DNA from: Gottfriedia luciferensis
GTDB taxonomy: Bacteria > Bacillota > Bacilli > Bacillales > Bacillaceae_G
Assembly: GCF_001712755.1 (NCBI RefSeq)
Contig: NZ_MDKC01000003.1
Coordinates: forward strand, 124,001 to 188,000
Length of the DNA stretch: 64,000 nt
Direction of reading: 5' to 3'
The notes below the pieces were generated by a model. That model searched no databases. It saw nothing but the letters and a program-made list of their open reading frames with translations, and was not told the DNA's origin. A program made the position numbers and the translations under genes. Below are positions 35,158-44,460 of this stretch, one piece after another. The first letter of the stretch is position 1. Each line of letters opens with the position of its first letter.

Positions 35158-35282
35158 ATATTAAAAAAGAACGAGTGCTGTTACACCCGTTCTAGGCAAC
35201 TTAATAAGCCGAGATGGTTTTATCTTGTAAGTTCTAAGAAGTAGCCCATGCCGAGCAAAAGCATAGGGGCTATTTCTTTTTT
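35158..35282 (+). ncRNA. Candidate antisense antitoxin RNA of a type I TA pair
   Basis: A TATAAT box at 35146-35151 precedes the RNA. It ends in a strong terminator hairpin at 35242-35272 with a T run to 35282. Its 3' end overlaps the last codons of the toxin gene on the opposite strand, the convergent arrangement of BsrG/SR4 and TxpA/RatA. Base-pairing of the overlapping 3' ends would promote toxin mRNA decay. Ends are estimated from promoter and terminator. Confidence 0.5.
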
Positions 35283-35374
35283 GTTGCGTTTATAATACTA
35301 ACTACTAATTGGATCAATGCAACGACAAAAGTCATTGCGATGAAGATTAGAGTAAGTATTTCAAGTGTTTGCAT
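35270..35374 (-). CDS. Small hydrophobic type I toxin (TxpA/BsrG, holin-like family)
   Basis: A 34-residue peptide: short N-terminus MQTLE, a single membrane helix, and a basic ATKKK tail, the usual plan of the Hol_Tox/Fst-like toxins. AAAGGAGGTG lies 5 nt before the ATG at 35374. In the mRNA, TCTACGCATTTTTGTAGA immediately before the ribosome site can form a hairpin that may limit translation. The 5' UTR contains a copy, in the same sense, of the antitoxin's CTAGGCAA...GGTTTTATCTT block. Toxicity is inferred from family and layout. Confidence 0.75.
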   Translation of the reverse strand: MQTLEILTLIFIAMTFVVALIQLVVSIINATKKK

Positions 35375-35665
35375 TGGCAGCACCTCCTTTCTACAAAAAT
35401 GCGTAGAAAAGAAGATAAAACCAATTCCCCTATGCTATTCAATTGCCTAGTTTAATTATAATAAAATAATTAAGATTAAACTGAATCTATAATTATAAAA
35501 TTTAAACAATTTCATGAAGTTTTAGAATGATTACAATTCTGTTCGGTTGGTAAAAATTGAACAGAGTGTTGAAATATTAATATCTTAAAAATTATTGTAT
35601 GATAGGATTAGAGTTTTTTTAGAACGAGATATGTGGATATAGATAAATTAAATTAGGAGAGTAGA

Positions 35666-36547
35666 ATGAGAAAATTTAAGAAAGTTTATATAGAGATTAC
35701 AAATATATGTAATTTGAAGTGTAATTTTTGTCCGAGCCCAACGTTGGAGAGACCGTTGAAGTTTTTGGATGAGAAAGCATTTACTCATGTTGTAAATTCG
35801 GTTAAACCTTATACGGATCATATTTATTTTCATTTGATGGGTGAGCCCTTTTTAAATACAAAGCTCGGTAGATTTTTGGATATTAGCCATGAAAATGGTT
35901 TGAAGGTTAACATAACAACGAATGGTACGTTAATTAATAAGGTAAAGGATTTATTAATTGAATCCAAAGGTTTAAGACAAATCAATTTTTCACTTCATAG
36001 TTTTGAGGCGAATGATTTAACGAAGGATTTGCACGATTACATTGAAAATATTACGAATTTCATTAATGAAGCGAATGAAAAAAGCGATATGATTTGTGCA
36101 ATTAGGCTTTGGAATATGGATAGTGAAGAATTAAGAGCAAGTAACTCATTGAATATTGATATATTAAATTTACTTGAGGAAAAATTAAATTTAGATTTTT
36201 CTTTAAGTGAAAGACTTCAGGAAACACATAATATTAAACTGCGCGATAAAATTTATTTAAATATGGCAGAAAAGTTCCAATGGCCAGACATGGGTAATGA
36301 TATCATCGATGAAAATGTATTCTGCTATGGTTTAAGAGATCAGATCGGTGTATTAGTTGATGGAACAGTAGTACCATGTTGTTTAGATAGCGAAGGGAAG
36401 ATTCCATTAGGGAATATTTATGAGACATCATTAGAAGATATTTTAAATTCTGAGCGTGCACGAGCAATCTATGATGGTTTCTCAAGGCGATGTGCAGTGG
36501 AAGAATTATGCAAAAGATGCGGTTATGCAAAACGACATAAAAAGTAA
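35666..36547 (+). CDS. Radical SAM/SPASM domain protein
   Basis: 293 residues. The radical SAM 4Fe-4S motif CNLKCNFC is at residues 16-23. A C-terminal SPASM-like segment (GTVVPCCLDSEGKIPLGNI ... CAVEELCKRCGYAKRHKK) supplies cysteines for an auxiliary cluster. Such proteins modify peptides, proteins or tRNA, or mature enzymes. No small precursor-peptide gene is visible within 300 bp on either side, so peptide maturation cannot be claimed. The ATG follows AGGAG with 6 nt spacing. Single gene followed by a terminator. Confidence 0.85.
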   Translation: MRKFKKVYIEITNICNLKCNFCPSPTLERPLKFLDEKAFTHVVNSVKPYTDHIYFHLMGEPFLNTKLGRFLDISHENGLKVNITTNGTLINKVKDLLIESKGLRQINFSLHSFEANDLTKDLHDYIENITNFINEANEKSDMICAIRLWNMDSEELRASNSLNIDILNLLEEKLNLDFSLSERLQETHNIKLRDKIYLNMAEKFQWPDMGNDIIDENVFCYGLRDQIGVLVDGTVVPCCLDSEGKIPLGNIYETSLEDILNSERARAIYDGFSRRCAVEELCKRCGYAKRHKK

Positions 36548-36555
36548 TTTTTGGT

Positions 36556-36592
36556 AAAAAGCGCTTTCTTTTTAAAAGAAAGTGCTTTCTTA
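36556..36592 (+). terminator. Terminator after the radical SAM gene
   Basis: AAAGCGCTTTCT/AGAAAGTGCTTT hairpin then TCTTATTT. Confidence 0.7.
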
Positions 36593-36680
36593 TTTAAAAG
36601 CGAAAAAAAGCTATATTAATCCCTAAAATTTTATAGTAGTATAGTTTAGTCTGTTTAAAATTTTAGGAGGATTTACATCA

Positions 36681-37292
36681 ATGAAAGAACAACAAATTAA
36701 AATAACTACTGCAGATCCATCTGCAATTGGTTTATTCGGTTTAGCGATGGTAACGCTTGTTGCCTCAACACAAAAATTAGGAATTACTGATGGTGTTTCA
36801 TTAGTATTACCGTGGGCGATTTTTTTAGGTGCTATTGCACAATTATTTGCGAGTATCCAGGATTTTAAACATAATAATGTATTTGGAGCAACAGCATTTG
36901 GAGCATATGCATTCTTTTGGTTAGCTGTTGGTACTACTTGGTTAATCCAATTAGGTGTTTTTGGAGAAGCATTAATGAAAGCGGCTGATGTTAAGCAACT
37001 TGGTTTTGCTTTTGTAGGATATTTAATCTTTTCAATTTTTATGACAATCGGTGCAATGGAAACTCATAAGGTATTATTTATTATTTTTGTATTAATTGAT
37101 TGTTTATTTATTGGGTTATCATTAAGTACATTAGGCTTTATGGAAGAAGCTACACATACTTTTGCAGCATATAGTGAATTAGGAATAGCAATTATGTCAT
37201 TTTATGGATCGGCTGCAGCTGTTTTAAATAGTCACTTTGGAAGAGAATTTTTACCTGTAGGGAAACCTTTTGGGATATTTAAAGCGAAATAA
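36681..37292 (+). CDS. Acetate uptake transporter (SatP/YaaH, GPR1/FUN34 family)
   Basis: 203 residues with six membrane helices. The N-terminal ADPSAIGLFGLAMVTL segment corresponds to the NPAPLGL signature of the family. Imports acetate or succinate with protons. The ATG follows AGGAGG with 8 nt spacing, and a good terminator follows. Single gene. Confidence 0.9.
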   Translation: MKEQQIKITTADPSAIGLFGLAMVTLVASTQKLGITDGVSLVLPWAIFLGAIAQLFASIQDFKHNNVFGATAFGAYAFFWLAVGTTWLIQLGVFGEALMKAADVKQLGFAFVGYLIFSIFMTIGAMETHKVLFIIFVLIDCLFIGLSLSTLGFMEEATHTFAAYSELGIAIMSFYGSAAAVLNSHFGREFLPVGKPFGIFKAK

Positions 37293-37335
37293 TAATTCAG
37301 TTTTAAATTAAATATTTTGGACTTTGTCTAAACAC

Positions 37336-37369
37336 AAAAACCTTTACCACTCGAGTAAAGGTTTTTTTT
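37336..37369 (+). terminator. Terminator after the acetate transporter
   Basis: AAAAACCTTTAC/GTAAAGGTTTTT hairpin with T run. Confidence 0.88.
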
Positions 37370-37454
37370 ATAAATATTTGTATTGTTTAGTTAGAAATGA
37401 CAGATGATAATATCGTGCTTTTAATAAGTTAAAGAATGAAAGGTGGAAATACGT

Positions 37455-38090
37455 TTGACGACACTATTGTATATCACAGCACATCCTCACGATAAGTCTA
37501 CTTCGTACAGTATGGCGGTTGGTGATGCTTTTATCGAGAGTTATAAAGCTGCACATCCTAATGATCAAGTAGTACATATTGACCTTTATAATGAAACGAT
37601 TCCTCATATTGATGCTGAAGTGTTTGCAGGCTGGGGGAAACTTCAATCTGGAGGATCTTTTGATACACTTTCTTCAGGAGAGCAATCAAAAGTAGGCAGA
37701 CTAAATGAGATTGTTACTCAATTTGCTGAAGCAGATAAATATGTATTTGTAACACCTTTATGGAACTTTTTATTCCCTCCAATTATGAAAAACTATATTG
37801 ATGCAATTTGCGTTGCTGGTAAAACTTTCAAATATACTTCTAATGGTCCTCAAGGATTATTAGGTGGTAAAAAAGCATTGCATATCCAGGCACGTGGAGG
37901 AGTTTATTCAGAAGGACCAGCTGCAGGTCTAGAAATGGGACATCGTTATATTGGAGTGATAATGGGCTTCTTAGGTGTTCAAGACTTTAATGGAATTTTT
38001 GTAGAAGGTCAAAATCAATTCCCAGACCGAGCACAAGAAATTAAAGAACAAGCAATTCAAAAAGCTAAGGAAACTGCAAAGGATTTTTAA
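37455..38090 (+). CDS. azoR: FMN-dependent NADH-azoreductase / quinone reductase
   Basis: 211 residues, the family length, with a flavodoxin fold: [14 protein letters not shown] binds the FMN phosphate and [16 protein letters not shown] is the flavin-side loop. Reduces azo bonds and quinones with NADH, protecting against thiol-specific stress. The TTG at 37455 is taken as the start because AGGTGG lies 8 nt upstream and family members begin at TTLLYI; the GTG at 37443 is inside that ribosome site. Confidence 0.9.
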   Translation: MTTLLYITAHPHDKSTSYSMAVGDAFIESYKAAHPNDQVVHIDLYNETIPHIDAEVFAGWGKLQSGGSFDTLSSGEQSKVGRLNEIVTQFAEADKYVFVTPLWNFLFPPIMKNYIDAICVAGKTFKYTSNGPQGLLGGKKALHIQARGGVYSEGPAAGLEMGHRYIGVIMGFLGVQDFNGIFVEGQNQFPDRAQEIKEQAIQKAKETAKDF

Positions 38091-38102
38091 TATGAGTACA
38101 AC

Positions 38103-38132
38103 AAAAAAACTCACTTTTTTGTGAGTTTTTTG
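38103..38132. terminator. Terminator after azoR
   Basis: AAACTCAC/GTGAGTTT stem with A and T flanks. Confidence 0.85.
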
Positions 38133-38261
38133 TTCTTTTTAGTTATATTCAGGAATTATCGTCTTCTAGTATTTTAACTTATTCATGAAACTGTTATGGG
38201 TAAGTTAATTACAAATATTAGCGTTTATAAGTCCTCATGAGTCGACTACTTCAAATTTTCT

Positions 38262-39488
38262 TCATTCATTTTCACCTTGCCAAATAGGTAAATAAATCCG
38301 AAATATGGATCCTTCATTTTCTTTACTACTTACTTTAATTTTACCTTTAAACTTTTCGATTATATTGAAGCAAACTGTTAGCCCAATCCCTGTGCCTCTT
38401 TCTTTTAGTGAGTAGAAGGGAGTGCCGAGCTTATCAACTGTTTCTTGGGACATTCCAATTCCTGTGTCTATGATTTCAATAAGTGCATATTCATTTTCTT
38501 GTAAGAGATTGATCGTTATAAAACCGGCATCATGCATCGATTCGATTGCGTTTTTCATCAAGTTAACGAGAACTTGTTTAAATTCAATTGGATTTATTTT
38601 TGTATAAAGTATTTGGTTTAAGTTTAAATGGAAACCGATGCTTTGGCTATTTGCCATGGAGGCAAGCAAATCAGTTACCTTCAATATTTCTTTATTTACT
38701 TCTACAACTTGTAGCGTTTCAGTTTGAGGTTTTGCTAGTGATAAATAATCATTAATAATAATTTGAGCGTATTCTAATTCTTTTAGCATTGCATCTACGT
38801 AGTATTTTTCGTCTGGGTTCATTGTTTTTGTTTTTTGAAAAAGTTGTGCAAAACCTTTTACGACGGTAATTGGATTACGAATTTCATGTGCAATCGTTGC
38901 AGCTAGTTGACCAATCGAATTTAATTGTTTCGCTTGTTGTATTTCCTTGTAATTGGCTTCTAAAGCTATTACCTTCGTCTCTGTTTGCAAAAATACAAAT
39001 AAGAGTATTAATTGTATGGAAAGGAATTCTAATATATTGCCGATAGGGTCTAATGCTATATAAGAATATTTTTCTTTTAGATCGGTGAATGAGATTAGTA
39101 ATACAAAAGTAGGGCCAATTATTATATTTAATGCCCAACCGATATAAAATGCTATCCGATTATATAAAAAAATCGTGAAAATTGGAATGATTGCTACAAA
39201 ACTATACATTGTTGATGTGTCTGGGTATGTCCAAAATTTAATATACACATATAGTGATGAAATGGTCGTAAATAATACTTTCGAAAAAGTATTATCTCTT
39301 TTAATAAAATTGAATAAAGCAAAAATAACAATGAACATTAAGATAATTTGAATAATAAGTTCAATTGGATGATCCTTAAAAGTTAAAGGAGAGAGTGTAA
39401 TTCCTACTAATAATAAGGAAGTGATTGAAGCCATAAAGAAAATATAAATTCGACGGCTCCTTTTGTTGTAGTACTCTGTATTTTTCAT
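38262..39488 (-). CDS. Membrane sensor histidine kinase (KinB-like)
   Basis: 408 residues. Six or so membrane helices fill residues 12-175 with no large external domain. HisKA follows with phospho-acceptor H201 (AHEIRNPITVVKGF), then an HATPase domain (NLMKNAIESM N-box, DTGIGM, GTGIGL). No response regulator is adjacent, as for sporulation-phosphorelay kinases such as KinB. A second kinase with a near-identical catalytic core lies 2.7 kb away on the other strand (41010). The ATG follows GGAG. Confidence 0.88.
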   Translation of the reverse strand: MKNTEYYNKRSRRIYIFFMASITSLLLVGITLSPLTFKDHPIELIIQIILMFIVIFALFNFIKRDNTFSKVLFTTISSLYVYIKFWTYPDTSTMYSFVAIIPIFTIFLYNRIAFYIGWALNIIIGPTFVLLISFTDLKEKYSYIALDPIGNILEFLSIQLILLFVFLQTETKVIALEANYKEIQQAKQLNSIGQLAATIAHEIRNPITVVKGFAQLFQKTKTMNPDEKYYVDAMLKELEYAQIIINDYLSLAKPQTETLQVVEVNKEILKVTDLLASMANSQSIGFHLNLNQILYTKINPIEFKQVLVNLMKNAIESMHDAGFITINLLQENEYALIEIIDTGIGMSQETVDKLGTPFYSLKERGTGIGLTVCFNIIEKFKGKIKVSSKENEGSIFRIYLPIWQGENE

Positions 39489-39579
39489 GCTTCAATCTCC
39501 GTTCTGAAAAGAAACTTTCAATAATATTTTACACTTTTCAGAAAATTATTTATAGATAAATTATGACAAAATTAATTAA

Positions 39580-39614
39580 AAAAAGACCAAAAAAGTGTTT
39601 TTTTTGGTCTCTTA
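39580..39614. terminator. Terminator after the metallophosphoesterase
   Basis: AGACCAAAAAA/TTTTTTGGTCT stem; the flanking A and T runs let it work in both directions. Confidence 0.8.
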
Positions 39615-39621
39615 ATTTAAA

Positions 39622-40767
39622 TTAATTAGAAAATGAAACAGTGATCGTTACAATCTCAGAAGGGTTACCTGTTCTAATTGGAGGTCCCCAAGTTCCAAAT
39701 CCTGATGAAACGACAAAGTGTGAGCGTTCTTTTTGTAAATAGCCCCAATCAATTTCATAAAGTCGACGGGTAATTAAGTGATTTGGCATAAACTGTCCGC
39801 GATGTGTATGACCAGACACTTGTAAATCTACGCCTAATTGTGTTGGAATTTCTAAATGATAGGGTTGATGATCAAGTAAGATAATTGGTTTTGTATGATC
39901 GATTCCTTCAAGTAGTTCATGTAAATCTAAGCGTTTTTTACTTGCAAGGTCTTTACGTCCAACGATATAGAAATTGTTCTCAACGAGTTCTTTTTCATCT
40001 AATAAAATATGAATTCCAGCGTCCTTTAAATGCTTGGCAAGTAAATCTAAATGTCCACCATAATAATCATGATTACCAGGTACTGCGTATGTACCAATTT
40101 TTGGCTTTAACTTTTTCAACGTTTGAATCATATTTTCCTCAACAAATGGAGTAATATCTTCATCAATAATATCTCCAGCAATTAAGACTAAATCAGGGGA
40201 AAGTTTATTAATCTTTTCAACAAGAAACGCTAATCTTTTATTGGTGACTAATGTGCTTAAATGTAAATCTGAAACTAGTACAATTGATAGTTCTTTATAC
40301 TTTTCATTTGTTTTTTCAACATTGATGTCATAATGTACAATCTGTGTATCTAGCGCACTTTTTCTACCTTTTGCGATAAGGCTTGCGACAAATAATATGA
40401 CAATTGTTCCAAGTATCACAGTTATACTACTTGGTTTGAAAGATGTAAATTCTCTTAAAATCAGTCCAACTAAATCAGCAACGATGACAAAGAAAATTAA
40501 ATAATAAAAGATGGCTAACCAGTATGCTCCAATTTTATGGATCGGTTTAAAGAATGATGTAGGAAGCTTACTTTTTAGAACTCTTGAAAGAATGTACGCA
40601 AAAGTTATTAACAGAAATACGATCCAATAGATTACTTTTATTGTTGGATTCATCCATTTACTTAGCAAAGCATTAATATAAATCCATCCATTAATACCTA
40701 TGTAAAAATTAATTAGGAAAAAGAAAATCATAACCAAAATAATATTTAATACGATTCTTTTATTCAT
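39622..40767 (-). CDS. Membrane-bound metallophosphoesterase (calcineurin-like)
   Basis: 381 residues. Four membrane helices lie in about residues 5-130. A binuclear-metal phosphoesterase domain follows with VSDLHLS, AGDIID, GNHDYYGG and GHTHRGQ. The domain resembles YkuE/YpbG-type enzymes of Bacilli, which act on undecaprenyl, lipid or nucleotide phosphates; the substrate is not known. The ATG at 40767 follows AAAGGG, better than one 15 nt upstream. Stands between two sibling kinases. Confidence 0.85.
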   Translation of the reverse strand: MNKRIVLNIILVMIFFFLINFYIGINGWIYINALLSKWMNPTIKVIYWIVFLLITFAYILSRVLKSKLPTSFFKPIHKIGAYWLAIFYYLIFFVIVADLVGLILREFTSFKPSSITVILGTIVILFVASLIAKGRKSALDTQIVHYDINVEKTNEKYKELSIVLVSDLHLSTLVTNKRLAFLVEKINKLSPDLVLIAGDIIDEDITPFVEENMIQTLKKLKPKIGTYAVPGNHDYYGGHLDLLAKHLKDAGIHILLDEKELVENNFYIVGRKDLASKKRLDLHELLEGIDHTKPIILLDHQPYHLEIPTQLGVDLQVSGHTHRGQFMPNHLITRRLYEIDWGYLQKERSHFVVSSGFGTWGPPIRTGNPSEIVTITVSFSN

Positions 40768-41009
40768 AGTGATCCCTTTCATACGATAGTGGTAAGGTAC
40801 TTCTAGTATAAATGTTTAAACTTATAAACGCACCTTTTTCACTATCTATAAATTGTAAAAATATTAATCAAATTGTAAAAATATTAATCGACAGAATATG
40901 AAAAATAGTGTGTGTTATTAGGGGAAAATAAAGGATTTTTGGAATTATTGTCGTATTATATTTATGTTAGTTATATTTCGAAAATTTCGAATCTAGTGAG
41001 GATAAAAAC

Positions 41010-42284
41010 GTGTTAATCGAAAAACTTTTGCTACATGTTTTAATCATATTAAGTCCAATATTAATATACAGTATTATTTATGAAAGGCATGGCTATAAAG
41101 ATAAAATTTATCTTTTTGGTATGTTTCAGGCTGTAGCCGGTTTTTTTTGCATGGCCTTTCCATATCCAGCATATGGGTTGTTTTGGGATTTAAGATATAT
41201 CCCACTAACGATTGCGTTTCTTTATTGCGGTTATCGCTGGGGGATCGTGACTTTTTTAGCGATCTTATTAGCTAGATTAATTTTAGGTGGAGACGCTACC
41301 ATATTTGGTATCATCAGTATTACCTTATCCTCACTAGGATCTTTAATTTTATTCAAATGGTTTTGGACATTTAAACCTAAACAGAGAATATTAGCAACAG
41401 CTCTTATTAGTTTATGGCCTGCTTTAGTTCAACTAGGAATCTTATTTACTTTTTTAATCGTAAATAAGATTAGTTTTAAAAGCGATTACAGACTATTTGG
41501 GTTAGTTTTGATTTTTATTGTTATAGAGTTAATCGCAATTACTTTAGGAGCAAAACTGATTGAAACACTAATTGAAAATAAAATACTTCATAAAGAAATA
41601 CAAAGAGCTGAGAAACTTAATACGTTAAGTGAAATGGCAGCTTCTATTGCTCATGAAGTTAGGAATCCACTTACAGTTGTTAAAGGTTTCCTACAATTAA
41701 TGCAAGAAAGCAAAGACAATCAGTCTATGGAATATTTGCCACTAGTATTAAGCGAATTAGGTAGAGCAGAAGGAATCATTAATGATTATTTAAACTTTGC
41801 AAAACCACAATTTGAAAAAGTAGAAACGTTCAATTTAAAGCAATGTGTTTCAGATGTAGTCACCTTATTAGTTCCTTTAGCATTAAAGCAAAATGTTAAA
41901 TTAAAAGGGGATACAGAAGTCGAAACATTTATCAATACAGATAAAAATCAATTTAAACAAGCACTAATAAACCTAATTAAAAATGCAATTGAGGCAACTA
42001 GCTCAGGGGGATATGTACATACGAAGCTACACGAAGAAAAAGATAAAACGGTTATTACGATTAGAGATAATGGAAAAGGAATGACTAAAGAACAGCTTTC
42101 ACGTATTGGTACACTTTTCTATTCAACGAAAGAAAAGGGAACTGGCGTAGGGACAACAGTTTCTGTTCGAATCATTGAAGCAATGAATGGAACAATCACT
42201 TTCGAGAGTAGCGTTGATGAAGGAACAAAAGTAACAATTAAACTACCAAAGGTTGGGCCTAAAGAACGTAAAGTGAATGGATAA
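41010..42284 (+). CDS. Membrane sensor histidine kinase (5TM-LYT type)
   Basis: 424 residues. The N-terminal region (about 1-185) fits the 5TM receptor of LytS-like kinases (PYPAYGLFWDLRYIPLTIAFLYCGYRWG). HisKA with H215 (AHEVRNPLTVVKGFLQLM) and an HATPase domain follow (NLIKNAIEA, DNGKGM, GTGVGT). The GTG start at 41010 follows GTGAGG. No response regulator is adjacent, which suggests an orphan kinase, perhaps for the Spo0 phosphorelay. Its catalytic half is close to that of the kinase at 38262. Confidence 0.88.
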   Translation: MLIEKLLLHVLIILSPILIYSIIYERHGYKDKIYLFGMFQAVAGFFCMAFPYPAYGLFWDLRYIPLTIAFLYCGYRWGIVTFLAILLARLILGGDATIFGIISITLSSLGSLILFKWFWTFKPKQRILATALISLWPALVQLGILFTFLIVNKISFKSDYRLFGLVLIFIVIELIAITLGAKLIETLIENKILHKEIQRAEKLNTLSEMAASIAHEVRNPLTVVKGFLQLMQESKDNQSMEYLPLVLSELGRAEGIINDYLNFAKPQFEKVETFNLKQCVSDVVTLLVPLALKQNVKLKGDTEVETFINTDKNQFKQALINLIKNAIEATSSGGYVHTKLHEEKDKTVITIRDNGKGMTKEQLSRIGTLFYSTKEKGTGVGTTVSVRIIEAMNGTITFESSVDEGTKVTIKLPKVGPKERKVNG

Positions 42285-42327
42285 TTGATTATATTTTTAA
42301 AATGGTAACACTTTAATGCAAAAATGT

Positions 42328-42358
42328 AAAAACGCTTAGAAGTAGACTAAGCGTTTCT
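42328..42358. terminator. Bidirectional terminator
   Basis: AAACGCTTA/TAAGCGTTT hairpin between converging genes. Confidence 0.75.
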
Positions 42359-42383
42359 GTTTATATGAGTTGTGTCCATAATA

Positions 42384-43160
42384 TTATTTCTTTCTAGCAA
42401 ACAAAACTGTCCAGCAATCTTTTTCAATAATACGAGATTGATGCTGAAGCTTATTAACGATGAATTTTACTAATTGATTTAGCTCTTCATCAGTGAGTTC
42501 ATGAAGAATTGATCGACCTGTTCTAAGTAATAAATCACTCCGAAGTGATTCTAGGTCAATATAAATGCGTCTTGTTTCCCAAAGTTTTACTGTATTCTCT
42601 ATATGAAATCCAGATGATTCTAATGCTGTGCGCATTTCTTGTGAATCATATCTTCTTGATATTTCTTTCGTTTTCAATTTTGGATAAAGGTCAAAAAAAT
42701 AACCTCGTAAATGGCTATCATCTCCAGGAAGTAAACAATCTTCTGGCGTCCGGTCTTGTACGATTAATATTCCGTTCTTTTTTAGTAAACGATTTGCCTC
42801 ATTGAAACAGGTATTTAAATTATCTAAATGATGGACTAAAGCTCTTTCCAAAACTACATCATAACTTGAAGATGGAAGTTTAGTATGATATGCATCTCCT
42901 TTACGAAAAGAAATGTTACTGTAGTCTATACAGTTTTCAGCAGCTCCTTTAAGCATTTCCTCTGAAAAATCTACCGCCGTAACGTGGTTTACTTTTAACT
43001 TAGTGAGAGCTTTCGAATAGATCCCTCCACCGCAGCCTATATCAACTGCGTCTTTTCCATGCAAATCAATGTTATCCCTCATTAACTGAGTCCAAGATTG
43101 ATCAGCCTCTCTAGTTGTGTAAGTCTTATTATTTTGTGCATCGTGGAAGTTGATGGCCAT
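42384..43160 (-). CDS. Class I SAM-dependent methyltransferase
   Basis: 258 residues, Rossmann-type methyltransferase with motif I VDIGCGGGIYSKAL near residue 38, the acidic strand AVDFSEEML, and YDVVLERALVHHL. Resembles UbiE/YcgJ-like small-molecule methyltransferases. The substrate cannot be predicted. The ATG follows GGGGAGG. Single gene. Confidence 0.85.
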   Translation of the reverse strand: MAINFHDAQNNKTYTTREADQSWTQLMRDNIDLHGKDAVDIGCGGGIYSKALTKLKVNHVTAVDFSEEMLKGAAENCIDYSNISFRKGDAYHTKLPSSSYDVVLERALVHHLDNLNTCFNEANRLLKKNGILIVQDRTPEDCLLPGDDSHLRGYFFDLYPKLKTKEISRRYDSQEMRTALESSGFHIENTVKLWETRRIYIDLESLRSDLLLRTGRSILHELTDEELNQLVKFIVNKLQHQSRIIEKDCWTVLFARKK

Positions 43161-43302
43161 TTAATTACCTCCCCAAATTTGAATCAGGTGCTTCTATATA
43201 CTAGTATAGACGATGATATTACACTGAATTATATCAATAAGTTATTGGCATTAATAAGATATTTTTATTAAGAAAAGCGTTAGATAAAAAGGAATGGTGA
43301 AA

Positions 43303-43623
43303 ATGGAAGATACAATAGTAAGATTTGAAAGCCTAAGAACGGAATTAATCAATCACTATGAAGCATCAAAAGGAAGTATCTTTGGCCATAAAGGATTAAA
43401 AATTCAAGGTAAAGTTTTTGTGTTCTATAATGAACCTAATATTGTTGTAAAGTTAAAGCCAGAAGATGTTGCAACAGCTTTAAAATTAAGCGGAGCAAAA
43501 AACTTTGACCCAATGGGTGGGAAACCTATGAGAGAATGGGTTGAAATTCCATACGGGGATCAACAGTGGTTTGATTATGCAATAAAAGGTATGACATACG
43601 TTAAAAGTTTACTAAAAAATTAA
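43303..43623 (+). CDS. TfoX N-terminal-like small protein
   Basis: 106 residues. SKGSIFGHKGLKIQGKVFVFY, then VVKLKPEDVATAL and DPMGGKPMREWVEIP resemble the TfoX N-terminal family, which is widespread outside competence contexts; function unknown. The ATG at 43303 is favoured because AAGGA directly precedes the earlier ATG at 43294 and leaves proper spacing only for the later one. It lies 79 nt before the ATP pyrophosphatase gene and may share its transcript. Confidence 0.65.
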   Translation: MEDTIVRFESLRTELINHYEASKGSIFGHKGLKIQGKVFVFYNEPNIVVKLKPEDVATALKLSGAKNFDPMGGKPMREWVEIPYGDQQWFDYAIKGMTYVKSLLKN

Positions 43624-43705
43624 TAACTAAAAATTTGTTTTTGATAAGCTATGGATGGAAATTTAATTATTTCTATCGCTTTAATGTTAAGGGAGAATGA
43701 TATAA

Positions 43706-44383
43706 GTGAACAACCGTAGAGTAGCAGTTTCTTGGAGTGGTGGGAAGGATTGTTGTTTAGCATTAGATTTACTAATTAAAAATAAATATGAAGTGGCATG
43801 TCTAGTATCAATGGTATCGAAAAAGGATGAGAGGAATCATGCGCACGGGACTCCACTTGATTTCTTGCAAATGCAAGCAGATGCAATGGGAATTCCTCTT
43901 GTCATGATTGACTCAGCAGGTAAATACGAGGAGTCAATGATTAATGGACTTAAAACAATAAAAGATCAATTTGACCTTTCTGCGATTGCATTTGGTACTT
44001 TATATGTCGAGGAAGATCGACAATGGAATGAACTAGTTGCAACTAAGGCGGGACTTGAACCGATGTTCCCGGTGTGGATTAAGAAAAGTGAAACTACTAA
44101 TTTACTGGACCAATGGCTTGCGACTGGATACGATGCAATTATTTGTAGGGCAAGAGAGAATATTTTCGATTCTACAATCGTAGGTAAGAGCTTAAATAAA
44201 GATTTAAAACAACTGTTCATTAGCAAAGAAATCTGTTTAATGGGCGAGAGCGGCGAATATCATACGTTTGTAATTGATGGATCAATATTCAAAGAGCGTT
44301 TAAATATAGTAGAGGCAGATACAATTCTAAATAGTGGATTATGGTCTTTAAATATTAAGGAAATACAAACGTCTATTAAATAG
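43706..44383 (+). CDS. Dph6-related ATP pyrophosphatase
   Basis: 225 residues. PP-loop SWSGGKDCCLAL at residues 9-20, and the family end block GESGEYHTFVIDG. Archaeal and eukaryotic Dph6 make diphthamide; bacteria lack that modification, so this relative must amidate or adenylate another substrate (MJ0570-type). GTG start at 43706. Confidence 0.88.
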   Translation: MNNRRVAVSWSGGKDCCLALDLLIKNKYEVACLVSMVSKKDERNHAHGTPLDFLQMQADAMGIPLVMIDSAGKYEESMINGLKTIKDQFDLSAIAFGTLYVEEDRQWNELVATKAGLEPMFPVWIKKSETTNLLDQWLATGYDAIICRARENIFDSTIVGKSLNKDLKQLFISKEICLMGESGEYHTFVIDGSIFKERLNIVEADTILNSGLWSLNIKEIQTSIK

Positions 44384-44460
44384 ATTTGTATCGAGTTTTT
44401 TATAAAGATATGATAGTTTGAGATTGATATTAACATTGCTTTAGTCGAGTGCGTAGAAAA

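Noticed and set aside
35666..36547. Radical SAM/SPASM gene as a peptide-maturation (sactipeptide) system
   Set aside because: No precursor-like small gene with conserved leader lies within several hundred bases on either strand, and the only nearby small gene is the TA toxin on the other strand.
43706..44383. Diphthamide synthase function
   Set aside because: The fold is Dph6-related, but bacteria have no diphthamide on EF-G, so only the general ATP pyrophosphatase assignment is kept.
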